64,000 nucleotides of DNA from Chlamydiales bacterium (GTDB lineage Bacteria > Chlamydiota > Chlamydiia > Chlamydiales > JAAKFR01): contig JAJACK010000003.1 in assembly GCA_022601535.1 (NCBI GenBank), positions 1 through 64,000 of the forward strand. The letters run 5' to 3'. A program made the position numbers and the translations under genes. A model generated the notes under the pieces. It saw only the letters and a program-made list of their open reading frames with translations, was not told the origin of the DNA and ran no database searches. This document shows positions 37,156 to 45,597 of the stretch, piece by piece (the stretch's first letter is position 1; each line of letters begins with the position of its first letter).

Positions 37156-38135
37156 TTCACTCCCTCCACCGTAAAAGCACACTTCTGATAGAGGTGTTTG
37201 GCGCGCAAACGCCACCGCTTCCGCTCTTTTTTCCGCAAACGCTCTTTGAGAAAAGTGAGGGCTAAAGAACGAAGAGCGTGTCGATTTAACTTCACCTCTT
37301 TGGGAAACGAAATCTCACAGCCAAAACGGGGTTTTTTAAACTCTTCAAACTCCATATCTCCGTGGATATACTCCTCTCTCTTGCCGAGAAGTGGATCTTG
37401 ATCTAATGCTTGATCTCCATGTGTTCCCCCTCCACAGCCACAATTCCACACCAAAGAGCGGGAAGGGTAGAGAGAGAGTCCTCCTTGTTTTGCCATCGCA
37501 TACATCCACCGTGTATCCCATGTCTTCCACTCCCCTTTGATCGTTTTTCGAAGCGCTTTAGAGAAAGGAAATGCCCCCAAGCAATCATAGGAGTACCGGT
37601 TTTTTCGCTTTTCCAACCATTTCTCCCACCCTGTGCACTCCCACTCAAAATGGTCCCACGCCCGTTTCCATGTCGCCCATCCCCAGATAAAAGGGGCATT
37701 TAGAAAATAGGTTTCCGCTGTTTGTGGTAAACTATTGAAATACATAAACCCCGACACCATAAAGACACGAGGATCATCACCATACTCTTTAAGAGCTCGA
37801 CACATAAAGGGGAGAAAATCGGGGGCGATCAGCACATCATCTTCAAGAACGATTGCCTGCCCATAGGCGTTGCAAACAGAGGTGATCCCTTCGGTGATAT
37901 TGCGAAAACCGTAGTTGTGTTCTCGCAGGACAACCTCTGCTCCTTTCCACTGTTTTGCAACCTCAATCGTCTGCTTAACAAGAGGAACATCTGCTGCATT
38001 TTGAGCACAATCACAGTGGATGATGAGAGGAAGCTTTTTTCCAAAAAATGCTTCCGATCGACCGATAGCTTCTAAGCACACCTGCAGATGGTTTGGCCGT
38101 TTATACGCAAATAGAGCAATCGGAGGTAGAGTCAC
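37152..38135 (-). CDS. Glycosyltransferase, tandem copy 1
   Basis: This 327-residue GT-A-type transferase is a close paralogue of the next gene. Shared blocks include KRPNHLQVCLEAIGRSEAF, EHNYGFRNITEGITSV, VLEDDVLIAPDF (DXD-type metal site) and PFIWGWATWKRAWDHFEW. The C-terminal tail is shorter and basic (LRKKERKRWRLRAKHL). It lies 15 bases downstream of the SPW/VKOR-like gene and overlaps the second copy by 4 bases, so both are expressed together. Acceptor and donor sugars are unknown. Confidence 0.82.
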   Translation of the reverse strand: MTLPPIALFAYKRPNHLQVCLEAIGRSEAFFGKKLPLIIHCDCAQNAADVPLVKQTIEVAKQWKGAEVVLREHNYGFRNITEGITSVCNAYGQAIVLEDDVLIAPDFLPFMCRALKEYGDDPRVFMVSGFMYFNSLPQTAETYFLNAPFIWGWATWKRAWDHFEWECTGWEKWLEKRKNRYSYDCLGAFPFSKALRKTIKGEWKTWDTRWMYAMAKQGGLSLYPSRSLVWNCGCGGGTHGDQALDQDPLLGKREEYIHGDMEFEEFKKPRFGCEISFPKEVKLNRHALRSLALTFLKERLRKKERKRWRLRAKHLYQKCAFTVEGVK

Positions 38136-38150
38136 ACTGGAGAAGCTTAT

Positions 38151-39485
38151 CTAAAAGATCAGTTTCTGCCAAGTTCCATACTGCTCTTTGATCTTTGCCC
38201 CTTTGAAAAGAGAAAGAACAATTACAACAGCTCCAACAATCGCCCCTTGAATCACTGACCCCCAAGATGCCCCTGGAAGGAAAATTGAAGCGAGGACCAA
38301 CAACACCATCAAAAGGATATTCATAAAGCGAAGAGCTCTTGCCACCTCAGCCCAAGAGATAATGGAAAAAACAACGGTCAAAGCCCCGAGCACATCTGTT
38401 GCCTTTGACACCATCCCTGTAAAGCCTAAGATCTCATTATCAAAGAGAAGCCACGCTCCTGCAAAGGCTGTGATTAAAAGGTTCCATGGAAGACGGACTC
38501 CAATCACCATTGTTTTGAGAAATCTCCAAAGATTTGAATAGGTCGAAGGAGTGCGAGGATTCACTTCATCCTGCTCGTAGCAAGAGCCTTTAATCACAAT
38601 ATCCCAAAATCCACGCCCCGAGGTTTTAAGCTCATGCCGAATGTATTGACAAACCAAAATAACTTCATCAACAGCAAGGGCAAGCATGATCAACATACAC
38701 GTTGCAATGATCAAGCAAAGAGCACACCACGCCCCCACAACAAGTGGCTGAAGCATGACAAGAACAATACTTGTGAAACCTAAAGGAACAACAAGGATTC
38801 CAAAAACAATGACAAGCCAAGGCATTGTGTGCCAACGTCTGACACCCCCTTTAGCAGCCATAATCACTTCGAGTGAATAAGCCAAAGCTCCGAGACCTGC
38901 ATCTGGAACAGGGAAATTTTTGGCAATCAAAGAGGTGATCACTTTCTTCGTTCCCTCTCCTCCTGAAGGTCCCCAAACCGAATCGATAAAATGGAGTTGA
39001 TAGGCGCAGAGATAACGAGCAACAAACCAACCTACCGTTCCAAAGAAGATGATAGGAACCCGCTGTTGCCATGAAGAGGGATTATAACTCCATCCATGAG
39101 GAATTTGAGGCCCAATTTCAAACTCAGGAGCACGCAATGGTACGAGTACACACAAACCAATCGCCATCACTCCAATAATCGTATCGTTTAAGTAGGCAAC
39201 AGGCGCTTCTGTCCAAAAAACAAGAGGAGCGAGTTGGAGCCAAATTCCGACAAAGCAGCTTCCCCAAATCCACCCTCGTGTCCGGAAAGACATTGCAAGG
39301 AAACCAAAAACAATCAATAAAGCTCCTGAAATCCAATCGCTTATATGTATTGCATGTTGAATATAGCCAAATGTAATAGGAGCCGTTAACATCCAGATTC
39401 CAAGAAAGACCGTGATAAAACGGGTCCAAATCATTCTTCCGTGAAAGGCGCGCTCTATTTGCTCAATCTGCTCTGCACTCCTCAT
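38151..39485 (-). CDS. SPW-repeat/VKOR-like membrane protein
   Basis: This 444-residue polytopic protein joins SPW-type repeats at both ends (for example SDWISGALLIVFGFLAM and ATDVLGALTVVFSIISW) to a central vitamin-K-epoxide-reductase-like unit. The centre reads VWGPSGGEGTKKVI, PVPDAGLGALAYSLEVIM, LVVPLGFTSIVLVMLQP, and the redox pair GAWCALCLI with C-A-L-C near residue 250. A second loop cysteine pair, present in classical VKOR, is not evident. Proteins like this are often paired with an NAD-epimerase gene in other bacteria, as here (4-base overlap). It may be a membrane redox protein, but the function is unsettled. Confidence 0.72.
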   Translation of the reverse strand: MRSAEQIEQIERAFHGRMIWTRFITVFLGIWMLTAPITFGYIQHAIHISDWISGALLIVFGFLAMSFRTRGWIWGSCFVGIWLQLAPLVFWTEAPVAYLNDTIIGVMAIGLCVLVPLRAPEFEIGPQIPHGWSYNPSSWQQRVPIIFFGTVGWFVARYLCAYQLHFIDSVWGPSGGEGTKKVITSLIAKNFPVPDAGLGALAYSLEVIMAAKGGVRRWHTMPWLVIVFGILVVPLGFTSIVLVMLQPLVVGAWCALCLIIATCMLIMLALAVDEVILVCQYIRHELKTSGRGFWDIVIKGSCYEQDEVNPRTPSTYSNLWRFLKTMVIGVRLPWNLLITAFAGAWLLFDNEILGFTGMVSKATDVLGALTVVFSIISWAEVARALRFMNILLMVLLVLASIFLPGASWGSVIQGAIVGAVVIVLSLFKGAKIKEQYGTWQKLIF

Positions 39486-40564
39486 TTTTTTCTCCCGTGT
39501 TGCTTGACGTAGTGTGAAAGAGGAATGCCGTGCCGCTTATACCAAGCGATCGGATCCTTTTTCATATCATCTACAATTGTAGGTAGCGTCTCACGCAACG
39601 ACCGTTTTGGAGACCAGCCAAGGACATCGCGTGCATGCTTCATCGTAAATTCGTAGTTATCGTCGGCTAAATCGACCATCCAAGGTTTGATAAAAGGAGG
39701 AGGGCCAAAAGGAATGGCATCTAAAACAGCTGCCCCCACTTTTGCAATCGGCTTGGGAATGTAGAACATTGGCCACTTCTCTTTATTGTGGACAAGCTGA
39801 CCGATCTTTGTTTGTAGCTCTCGATATGTGATCGAATCTTCTTCGACGCAGAGGAATGTTTCGAGCTTTGAAAGTTCGTGCCGCTTTTCGATGATTAAAA
39901 GAATCATATCGACAAGGTCTTCAAAGTGAGTGTAGGGAACGCCGTGAGAGGTATCACCTGGAAAGACAACACTTGCAAGCTGCTTTTCATAAATACGAGA
40001 GATGTGTTGTGAAATAGGAACACAATTGCATGTTTCATCATAGCAACCAGCAATCCGTAAAACCACAACAGGAATATCTCCATGCACCTCATGGATCATA
40101 TGCTCTGTTCTCACCTTTGAAGCGGGATAGTGCCACTTTCCCTTAATGGGAGAATCTTCGTTTTGAATCACTCCCCTCTCAGACGGATCGTGAACAAGCA
40201 TCGTAGAGGTAAAGAGAAACTGCTCTACAGTACAATCTTTCGATTCTTCAAGGATGCGCCTTGTTCCTTGTACTGTAATTTTATCGTAGAGCTCTAAATT
40301 TTTTCCTGAAAAGCTATAAAAAGCTGCAAGGTGGATAATTGAAGCAATATTCCCCCCGTAGACCTTCCGAACTCGATCAAAAGCGCACTTCACACTGTGA
40401 TCTGAGCCGAGATCAACAAAGATAAATTCCACATCTGATCGGGAAGCCGTTGTTCCGATAAAATCCATTGCAATTGGTTGATATTGAGATGGTAATCTTT
40501 CGATCACTCGAGACCCAATTCGACCACTACTTCCCGTTACAATGACAGCTTTCTTATTCGACAT
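39482..40564 (-). CDS. NAD-dependent epimerase/dehydratase (SDR)
   Basis: This 360-residue extended SDR has the N-terminal AVIVTGSSGRIGSRVIERL, then IIHLAAFYSFSG, FTSTMLVHDP and the catalytic YPASKVRTEH. WSPKRSLRETLPTIV at the C-terminus is typical of sugar-nucleotide-type SDRs. It starts the minus-strand group with the SPW/VKOR-like protein and the two glycosyltransferases, and is divergent from tkt. Substrate unknown. Confidence 0.8.
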   Translation of the reverse strand: MSNKKAVIVTGSSGRIGSRVIERLPSQYQPIAMDFIGTTASRSDVEFIFVDLGSDHSVKCAFDRVRKVYGGNIASIIHLAAFYSFSGKNLELYDKITVQGTRRILEESKDCTVEQFLFTSTMLVHDPSERGVIQNEDSPIKGKWHYPASKVRTEHMIHEVHGDIPVVVLRIAGCYDETCNCVPISQHISRIYEKQLASVVFPGDTSHGVPYTHFEDLVDMILLIIEKRHELSKLETFLCVEEDSITYRELQTKIGQLVHNKEKWPMFYIPKPIAKVGAAVLDAIPFGPPPFIKPWMVDLADDNYEFTMKHARDVLGWSPKRSLRETLPTIVDDMKKDPIAWYKRHGIPLSHYVKQHGRKK

Positions 40565-40652
40565 AACTTCCCCTCCAACTCTTTAATCGTAATGTTAACA
40601 AATTAATTGAATATATTGATACAATAACGATGAAGCATGCAGGAGAAAAAAC

Positions 40653-42737
40653 ATGAGCGAAATAAAAAATTCCGAATCTGAAAAAAGAGGCTTTAAGCAA
40701 GAAGAACTTGCAATCAATACGATCCGCACGCTCTCAATGGATGCTGTGCAAGCTGCTAACTCAGGACATCCCGGCACCCCAATGGCACTCGCTCCTGTTG
40801 CCTATACAATTTGGCAACAATTTCTCTCCTTTGACCCAGAAGATCCAATTTGGCCCAACCGCGATCGATTCATCTTATCAGGAGGACACGCTTCGATGCT
40901 CCTCTACTCCATTCTCCACCTCACAGGCGTGAAAGCGGTGAATGAAAAATACGAAACACTCGGAGATCTCTCGGTTTCCCTCGAAGATATCAAAAATTTC
41001 CGACAGCTCGACAGCAAGTGTCCAGGCCACCCCGAATACCGGTGGACATCGGGAATTGAGACAACAACAGGCCCTCTTGGACAAGGAGTTGCGACAAGCG
41101 TTGGAATGGCGATTGGAAGCAAATGGATGGGAAAGTATTTCAACCGCCCCGATTTTGATATGATCAACTACAATGTCTATGCCATTTGTGGAGATGGAGA
41201 TATGATGGAAGGAGTCTCTTCAGAAGCCGCTTCCATTGCAGGTCACCTCAAGCTTTCTAATCTTTGCTGGGTGTATGACAACAATAAAATCACTATCGAA
41301 GGAGCAACAAGCCTCGCTTTTTCAGAAGACGTTGCAACTCGGTTTCTTGGCTATGGATGGAACGTTGTACGTGTGGGAGATGCAAATGACCTCGACATGT
41401 TAGCACGCGCCTTCCACACCTTCCTCAACACAAATGACCGTCCCACCCTCATCATTGTCGACAGCCACATTGGCTACGGATCTCCTCACAAGCAAGATTC
41501 TCACTCTGCTCATGGAGAACCACTTGGAGAAGAAGAAATCCGATTGACAAAACGGAACTACGGCTGGCCAGAAGATGCAAAGTTTCACATTCCCAAAGAA
41601 GTGTATCCCCATTTCCAAGAAGGAATTGGAAAAAGGGGAAAAACCCTTAGAGCAGAGTGGATGAACCTTTTTAAGCAGTATAAAAAGGGCCACCCTGACC
41701 TTGCTGACCACCTCTATAAGATGCAACATCGGCAACTTCCCGACGGATGGGACAAAGGGCTGAAAGAATTTCCCCCTGATGAAAAAGGAATCGCCTCACG
41801 CGCCTCTTCAGGAACCGTTTTAAATCAACTTGCCGAGCATCTTCCCTGGCTTCTTGGGGGAGCCGCAGATCTCGCCCCTTCAACGAAAACCCATCTCAAT
41901 TTTGATGGGGCAGGCGATTTTCTTCCCGATAATTATGGAGGGAGAAATTTCCACTTTGGGATACGGGAACACGCGATGGGATCAATTCTCAATGGATTAT
42001 CCCTTTGCAAGTTACGCCCATTTGGCGCAGGGTTTTTTATCTTTAGCGACTACCTTCGTCCCACAATCCGCCTTGCCGCTTTAATGGAAATCCCCGTCAT
42101 CTATATCTTTACACACGACTCTATCGGCGTTGGGGAAGATGGACCAACCCACCAACCTGTCGAACATCTCGCCTCCATCCGTGCCATCCCAGGGGTGAAT
42201 GTGATTCGTCCTTGCGATGCAAACGAAGTGTTAGAAATGTGGAGATGGCTTGCAGCCGATCGACACGAGCCAGCTGTTGTTGTTTTATCAAGACAAAACC
42301 TTCCTACACTTGACCGACAACGGTATGGCAAAGCAGAAGGGTTGTGCAAAGGAGCATATATTTTAGCCGATGCCGAAGGGGGAAATCCCGATGTTATCTT
42401 GATCGGAACTGGAAGCGAAGTCTCTTCTTGTATCGAAGCGCATGAAAAACTCACCTCTGAGGGAATTAAATGCCGCGTTGTCAGCATGCCGTGTTGGGAA
42501 CTGTTTGAAAAACAAGATCAAGCGTACCGAGACCAAGTCCTTCCACCTGCTATTAAAGCGCGTATCTCTGTCGAGCAAGCAGCCACTTTTGGATGGGAGC
42601 GGTATGTTGGGTTAGAAGGTCTTTCCATTGGAATGCACAGTTTTGGAGCTTCAGCTCCCCTACAACAGCTGTTGAAAAAATTTGGCTTCACCGTCGATAA
42701 TCTCGTAGAGAAAGCCAAATCCCTATTAAACAAATGA
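40653..42737 (+). CDS. tkt: Transketolase
   Basis: This 694-residue thiamine-diphosphate enzyme moves two-carbon units in the pentose phosphate pathway. It shows ANSGHPGTPMALAPVAY, ILSGGHASMLLYS, GPLGQGVATSVGMAIG, the ThDP motif ICGDGDMMEGVSSEAASIAGHL with YDNNKITIEG, the Glu-containing NFHFGIREHAMG, and IFTHDSIGVGEDGPTHQPVEHL. Length and motifs are those of a full transketolase. GGAG stands 8 bases before the start. The GGQ release-factor-like gene begins inside its last codons (4-base overlap). Confidence 0.96.
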   Translation: MSEIKNSESEKRGFKQEELAINTIRTLSMDAVQAANSGHPGTPMALAPVAYTIWQQFLSFDPEDPIWPNRDRFILSGGHASMLLYSILHLTGVKAVNEKYETLGDLSVSLEDIKNFRQLDSKCPGHPEYRWTSGIETTTGPLGQGVATSVGMAIGSKWMGKYFNRPDFDMINYNVYAICGDGDMMEGVSSEAASIAGHLKLSNLCWVYDNNKITIEGATSLAFSEDVATRFLGYGWNVVRVGDANDLDMLARAFHTFLNTNDRPTLIIVDSHIGYGSPHKQDSHSAHGEPLGEEEIRLTKRNYGWPEDAKFHIPKEVYPHFQEGIGKRGKTLRAEWMNLFKQYKKGHPDLADHLYKMQHRQLPDGWDKGLKEFPPDEKGIASRASSGTVLNQLAEHLPWLLGGAADLAPSTKTHLNFDGAGDFLPDNYGGRNFHFGIREHAMGSILNGLSLCKLRPFGAGFFIFSDYLRPTIRLAALMEIPVIYIFTHDSIGVGEDGPTHQPVEHLASIRAIPGVNVIRPCDANEVLEMWRWLAADRHEPAVVVLSRQNLPTLDRQRYGKAEGLCKGAYILADAEGGNPDVILIGTGSEVSSCIEAHEKLTSEGIKCRVVSMPCWELFEKQDQAYRDQVLPPAIKARISVEQAATFGWERYVGLEGLSIGMHSFGASAPLQQLLKKFGFTVDNLVEKAKSLLNK

Positions 42738-43141
42738 TCTCTAAGACAAAATGGGACGCCCTTCAAAAGAGGATGAACCAGCTCAACATCACCCCTAAAG
42801 ATTTGATTGTAAAATCCATTCTCGGATCAGGAGCTGGAGGGCAGAAAATCAACAAAACCTCCTCTACTATTTACATCAAACACCTTCCAACAGGGATTGA
42901 AGTGAGATGTGGAAAAGAGCGATCGCGCGAACTCAACCGATACCGCGCCCTTTCAAACCTTTGTGAAAAATTGGAGACAATCCTCCTCGATAAAGAGAGC
43001 AAAAAAGAGAAAGAAATTGCAAAAATCCGAAGGCAAAAACGACGACGCTCACGACGGTCAAAGGAAAAGAGCATCGAAGATAAACGGCATCTGTCTGGAA
43101 AAAAAACACTTAGAAAACCCCCTTCAGAAAATGAAGAATAA
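42734..43141 (+). CDS. Stand-alone GGQ release-factor-like protein
   Basis: This 135-residue protein contains only the peptidyl-tRNA hydrolysis domain of release factors. The GGQ motif is at residues 35-37 in SGAGGQKINKTSSTIYI, followed by HLPTGIEVRCGKERSRELNR. It lacks the stop-codon recognition domain. The C-terminal third is strongly basic (KIRRQKRRRSRRSKEKS), as in ArfB/ICT1 and the MTRFR type, where the tail enters the empty mRNA channel. It may therefore free stalled ribosomes. It overlaps the tkt stop by 4 bases. The exact substrate (rescue or release of peptides from split subunits) is inference. Confidence 0.82.
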   Translation: MISKTKWDALQKRMNQLNITPKDLIVKSILGSGAGGQKINKTSSTIYIKHLPTGIEVRCGKERSRELNRYRALSNLCEKLETILLDKESKKEKEIAKIRRQKRRRSRRSKEKSIEDKRHLSGKKTLRKPPSENEE

Positions 43142-43169
43142 AGTGTTTTTTTGAAGTGAAATTGCTATA

Positions 43170-43862
43170 ATGAGATTGAAGATGAGCGAAACAAAACCCC
43201 CAAAAGTTTTATTCTTTTTTACCCTTTTTGGGTTTGTTGCATTGATTTTCCTTGGAATCTTTTTTCTCAAAACCCATCTTCCCGATTCCATTGTCATCAA
43301 CACAAAAGGGCAACCAACGATAGGATACACAAAATCTCTCGTGCATATCGTCGTCTTTGAAGAGCCCAAATGTTCCAATTGCAAAGAGTATAACAACACC
43401 ATTTTCCCCAAGATCAAAAAAACATTCATCGATACACATCTGGCCTCTTACACCTCAATCCCCGTCTCCTTTTTGCCAGGATCGATGCCCGCTGCTGTAG
43501 CCCTTCTTTGTGTTTACTACGGCGATCCTCTCTACCCCAATAACGATCTTTTCTTTGCCTACCTCGACTACATGTATGAGCATCAACCCAAAGAGAATAC
43601 AGATTGGGCAACAACAGATCAGCTGCTTGAATTTGCAAGCAAAGCGAGCCCTGCAATCGAAACAGAGAAACTCCGTAAATGTATCGACCGAAGCGTCTAC
43701 CGTTCAAAGATTGCGCAAAACACCGATTACGGCAAAAAAGTGATGGGAGGAAGAATCATGACTCCCACAGTTTACGTCAACGGGATCGAAGTGAAAGAGC
43801 TCACCTTTGAATCGATCTCTGATCTGATCGAGAAAGTGAGTCAAAATGGAGGAAAACCGTGA
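43170..43862 (+). CDS. DsbA-type thiol-disulfide oxidoreductase
   Basis: This 230-residue protein is anchored by one N-terminal helix (VLFFFTLFGFVALIFLGIFF) and has a periplasmic thioredoxin-like domain. The active site is C68-S-N-C71 and the cis-Pro loop is MTPTVYVNG near the C-terminus. A start at ATG 43182 (MSETKPP) is equally possible. It overlaps the dsbB-like gene by 4 bases, so the two form an oxidase pair for the disulfide-rich chlamydial envelope proteins. The CSNC motif differs from the CPHC of E. coli DsbA. Confidence 0.85.
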   Translation: MRLKMSETKPPKVLFFFTLFGFVALIFLGIFFLKTHLPDSIVINTKGQPTIGYTKSLVHIVVFEEPKCSNCKEYNNTIFPKIKKTFIDTHLASYTSIPVSFLPGSMPAAVALLCVYYGDPLYPNNDLFFAYLDYMYEHQPKENTDWATTDQLLEFASKASPAIETEKLRKCIDRSVYRSKIAQNTDYGKKVMGGRIMTPTVYVNGIEVKELTFESISDLIEKVSQNGGKP

Positions 43863-44269
43863 GAAAATACGGCCTCTATTACACCTGGTTTATCGCCACG
43901 TTTGCATCTATTATAAGCCTCTATTTCAGTGAAATACGTCATTTCACCCCTTGCCACCTCTGCTGGTACCAACGGATCTGCCTTTTTCCTTTGACGATTA
44001 TATTGGGGATTGCGTGTGTCCGAGGATTTTTGGGGATCGCTATCTACGTCCTTCCCCAAGTGATCATCGGCTTTATTCTCTCTGTTTACCAAACCGCCAT
44101 TCAAGAAATCCCCAATTGGCACCCAATCGATATGTGTGGCTCAGGGCCGAGCTGTACAGAGAGAATTGTCGCCTTTGGTCCCGTGACCATTCCCATGCTC
44201 GCCTCCCTCGCTTTTTTACTCCTCGGTTTTTTCCTCTTCTATCTCCTTGCAATAAAGGAGAAAACATGA
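43859..44269 (+). CDS. DsbB/BdbC-family disulfide oxidase
   Basis: This 136-residue, four-helix membrane protein reoxidises the DsbA partner and passes electrons to quinone. The first redox pair is C32-H-L-C35 in TPCHLCWYQRICLFP, and the second is C93 and C99 in DMCGSGPSC. Its length fits the BdbC form. It overlaps the dsbA-like gene by 4 bases (GTGA). The stop codon overlaps the ATG of a short leader-like ORF in front of adk. Confidence 0.88.
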   Translation: MRKYGLYYTWFIATFASIISLYFSEIRHFTPCHLCWYQRICLFPLTIILGIACVRGFLGIAIYVLPQVIIGFILSVYQTAIQEIPNWHPIDMCGSGPSCTERIVAFGPVTIPMLASLAFLLLGFFLFYLLAIKEKT

Positions 44270-44313
44270 GAAATTATCAAGCACTATGGGTAAAGCAGTC
44301 GTTATCGTTCTAA
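44266..44313 (+). CDS. Possible 15-codon leader ORF overlapping the adk start
   Basis: ATG 44266, with AAGGAG 6 bases upstream, opens a 15-codon frame (MRNYQALWVKQSLSF) ending in TAA at 44311. It overlaps the start of adk (44286) in another frame, and adk itself has no clear ribosome site. It may serve for translational coupling or may be chance. Confidence 0.3.
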   Translation: MRNYQALWVKQSLSF

Positions 44314-44957
44314 TTGGACCTCCCGCTTCAGGGAAAGGAACTCAATCTAAGCTCCTCATCTCCAAGTACAACATCCCTCACATCTCAACAGGAGACCTTG
44401 TCCGCGAGCAAGCAGCTCTTCAAACAGCGAAAGGGGAAAAACTGCGCGAATGCATCAAAGCAGGAAAATTTCCTCCCGACAAATTCATCATCTCCCTTCT
44501 CATCGATAGGCTCACCGCTGGAGATTGCAAAAAAGGGTTTATTTTAGACGGCTTTCCACGAACCAAAAAACAGGGAAAACTATTCGAAAAGCATTGTAAG
44601 CTGCTCAATGTAGAGCCTATTGTTATAAAAATCGATGTTCCTGATGAAGATGTGATCAATCGAGTGGTCAATCGAATTGTCTGTCAAAGTTGTTATACCC
44701 CCTACCACCTCAAATTTTCCCCTCCCAAACAAGAAGGGATTTGTGACATGTGTGGAGGAGCACTTGCAAAGCGAGATGACGACTCACGAGAAGTGATGCA
44801 AGAGCGACTTAAACTCTATTACGAAAAAACAGAGCCCCTTTTCAAATTTTTCGAGAAAAAGGGGTGGCTCACTGTTGTTGATGGAACGTTGGATAAAGAG
44901 GGAATTTTTAAACGTCTATCACAAATTATCGAAGAAAAAGGAGATGTGGCATGCTAG
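44286..44957 (+). CDS. adk: Adenylate kinase with zinc-binding lid
   Basis: This 223-residue kinase interconverts ATP + AMP and 2 ADP. The P-loop is IGPPASGKGTQ (residues 10-20), HISTGDLVR and DGFPRTKKQ bind AMP, and the lid carries four cysteines (C133, C136, C153, C156) in CQSC and CDMC, so it should hold structural zinc. That lid form is common in Gram-positives and chlamydiae. Start M1 gives the expected N-terminus, though there is no ribosome site directly before it. It overlaps the following membrane-protein gene by 7 bases. Confidence 0.95.
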   Translation: MGKAVVIVLIGPPASGKGTQSKLLISKYNIPHISTGDLVREQAALQTAKGEKLRECIKAGKFPPDKFIISLLIDRLTAGDCKKGFILDGFPRTKKQGKLFEKHCKLLNVEPIVIKIDVPDEDVINRVVNRIVCQSCYTPYHLKFSPPKQEGICDMCGGALAKRDDDSREVMQERLKLYYEKTEPLFKFFEKKGWLTVVDGTLDKEGIFKRLSQIIEEKGDVAC

Positions 44958-45559
44958 GCAAAATTTTGAAAGCAACCTTGATCGGAGGTTTTATCGCCTG
45001 GACTTGGATGATCCTTTCCTGGACAGTTCTCCCCTGGCACTGCTCAGTTGTTCGACAGTTTACCAACGGAACTGAAGTTGCAGAAACCATTATGGAGAAT
45101 ACAGAATCAAGTGGGATTTTTGTCCTCCCCAGCATCTGTAACAAAGAAGATCTCGAATTTGCCGGTGAAGCCTTTGAAAAAGGACCTGTTGTCTTCGCCT
45201 CTGTTAGCCGATACGGCCTTGGCCTTAATACCCCCGTCCCCTACGTCACATCTCTATTCATCCAACTCATCGGTGCTTTTTTCATCACCTTGATCCTCTT
45301 GCAAGCGCGGCAACTTATCTACGGCTCTAAAGTAGCGATGACCGTTTTGATCGGTTTGACAGTTGGAGTGCTCGGCCACCTCCCCGCATGGAATTGGTGG
45401 GGATTCCCTTTCCCCTACGTCTTTGTCGAAATATGTGACCTTGCCATCTCTTGGTTTCTTGCAGGACTTGTCATGGCAATCTTTACGCGTCGAAGAAAAG
45501 ATCCTCCCCCTCCAAGTGAAAAAGAAAACAACGAAAATAAAACCCTTTTCGATAGCTAA
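44951..45559 (+). CDS. Four-TM membrane protein of unknown function
   Basis: This 202-residue protein has an N-terminal helix (TLIGGFIAWTWMILSWTVLP), a periplasmic-looking segment of about 65 residues, and three further helices (YVTSLFIQLIGAFFITLILL, VAMTVLIGLTVGVLGHL, LAISWFLAGLVMAIF), then a polar tail (RRRKDPPPPSEKENNENK). No family recognised. It overlaps adk by 7 bases and ends the operon that begins with tkt or dsbA. Confidence 0.6.
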   Translation: MLGKILKATLIGGFIAWTWMILSWTVLPWHCSVVRQFTNGTEVAETIMENTESSGIFVLPSICNKEDLEFAGEAFEKGPVVFASVSRYGLGLNTPVPYVTSLFIQLIGAFFITLILLQARQLIYGSKVAMTVLIGLTVGVLGHLPAWNWWGFPFPYVFVEICDLAISWFLAGLVMAIFTRRRKDPPPPSEKENNENKTLFDS

Positions 45560-45565
45560 AAAGTG

Positions 45566-45597
45566 TACACCTAGGGTGTATAACACCTAGGTGTATA
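45566..45597. repeat. Tandem palindromic 15-16 base units between convergent genes
   Basis: ACACCTAGGGTGTATA (45567-45582) is followed at once by ACACCTAGGTGTATA (45583-45597). The second contains the perfect palindrome ACACCTAGGTGT. The units lie between the ends of the plus-strand membrane-protein gene and the minus-strand methyltransferase gene, and encode the last residues of the latter (CYTPRCYTP). It could act as a terminator or a binding site. Confidence 0.6.

Noticed and set aside
42101-42487. 128-codon minus-strand frame within tkt
   Set aside because: Fully antisense to conserved transketolase sequence and without motif.
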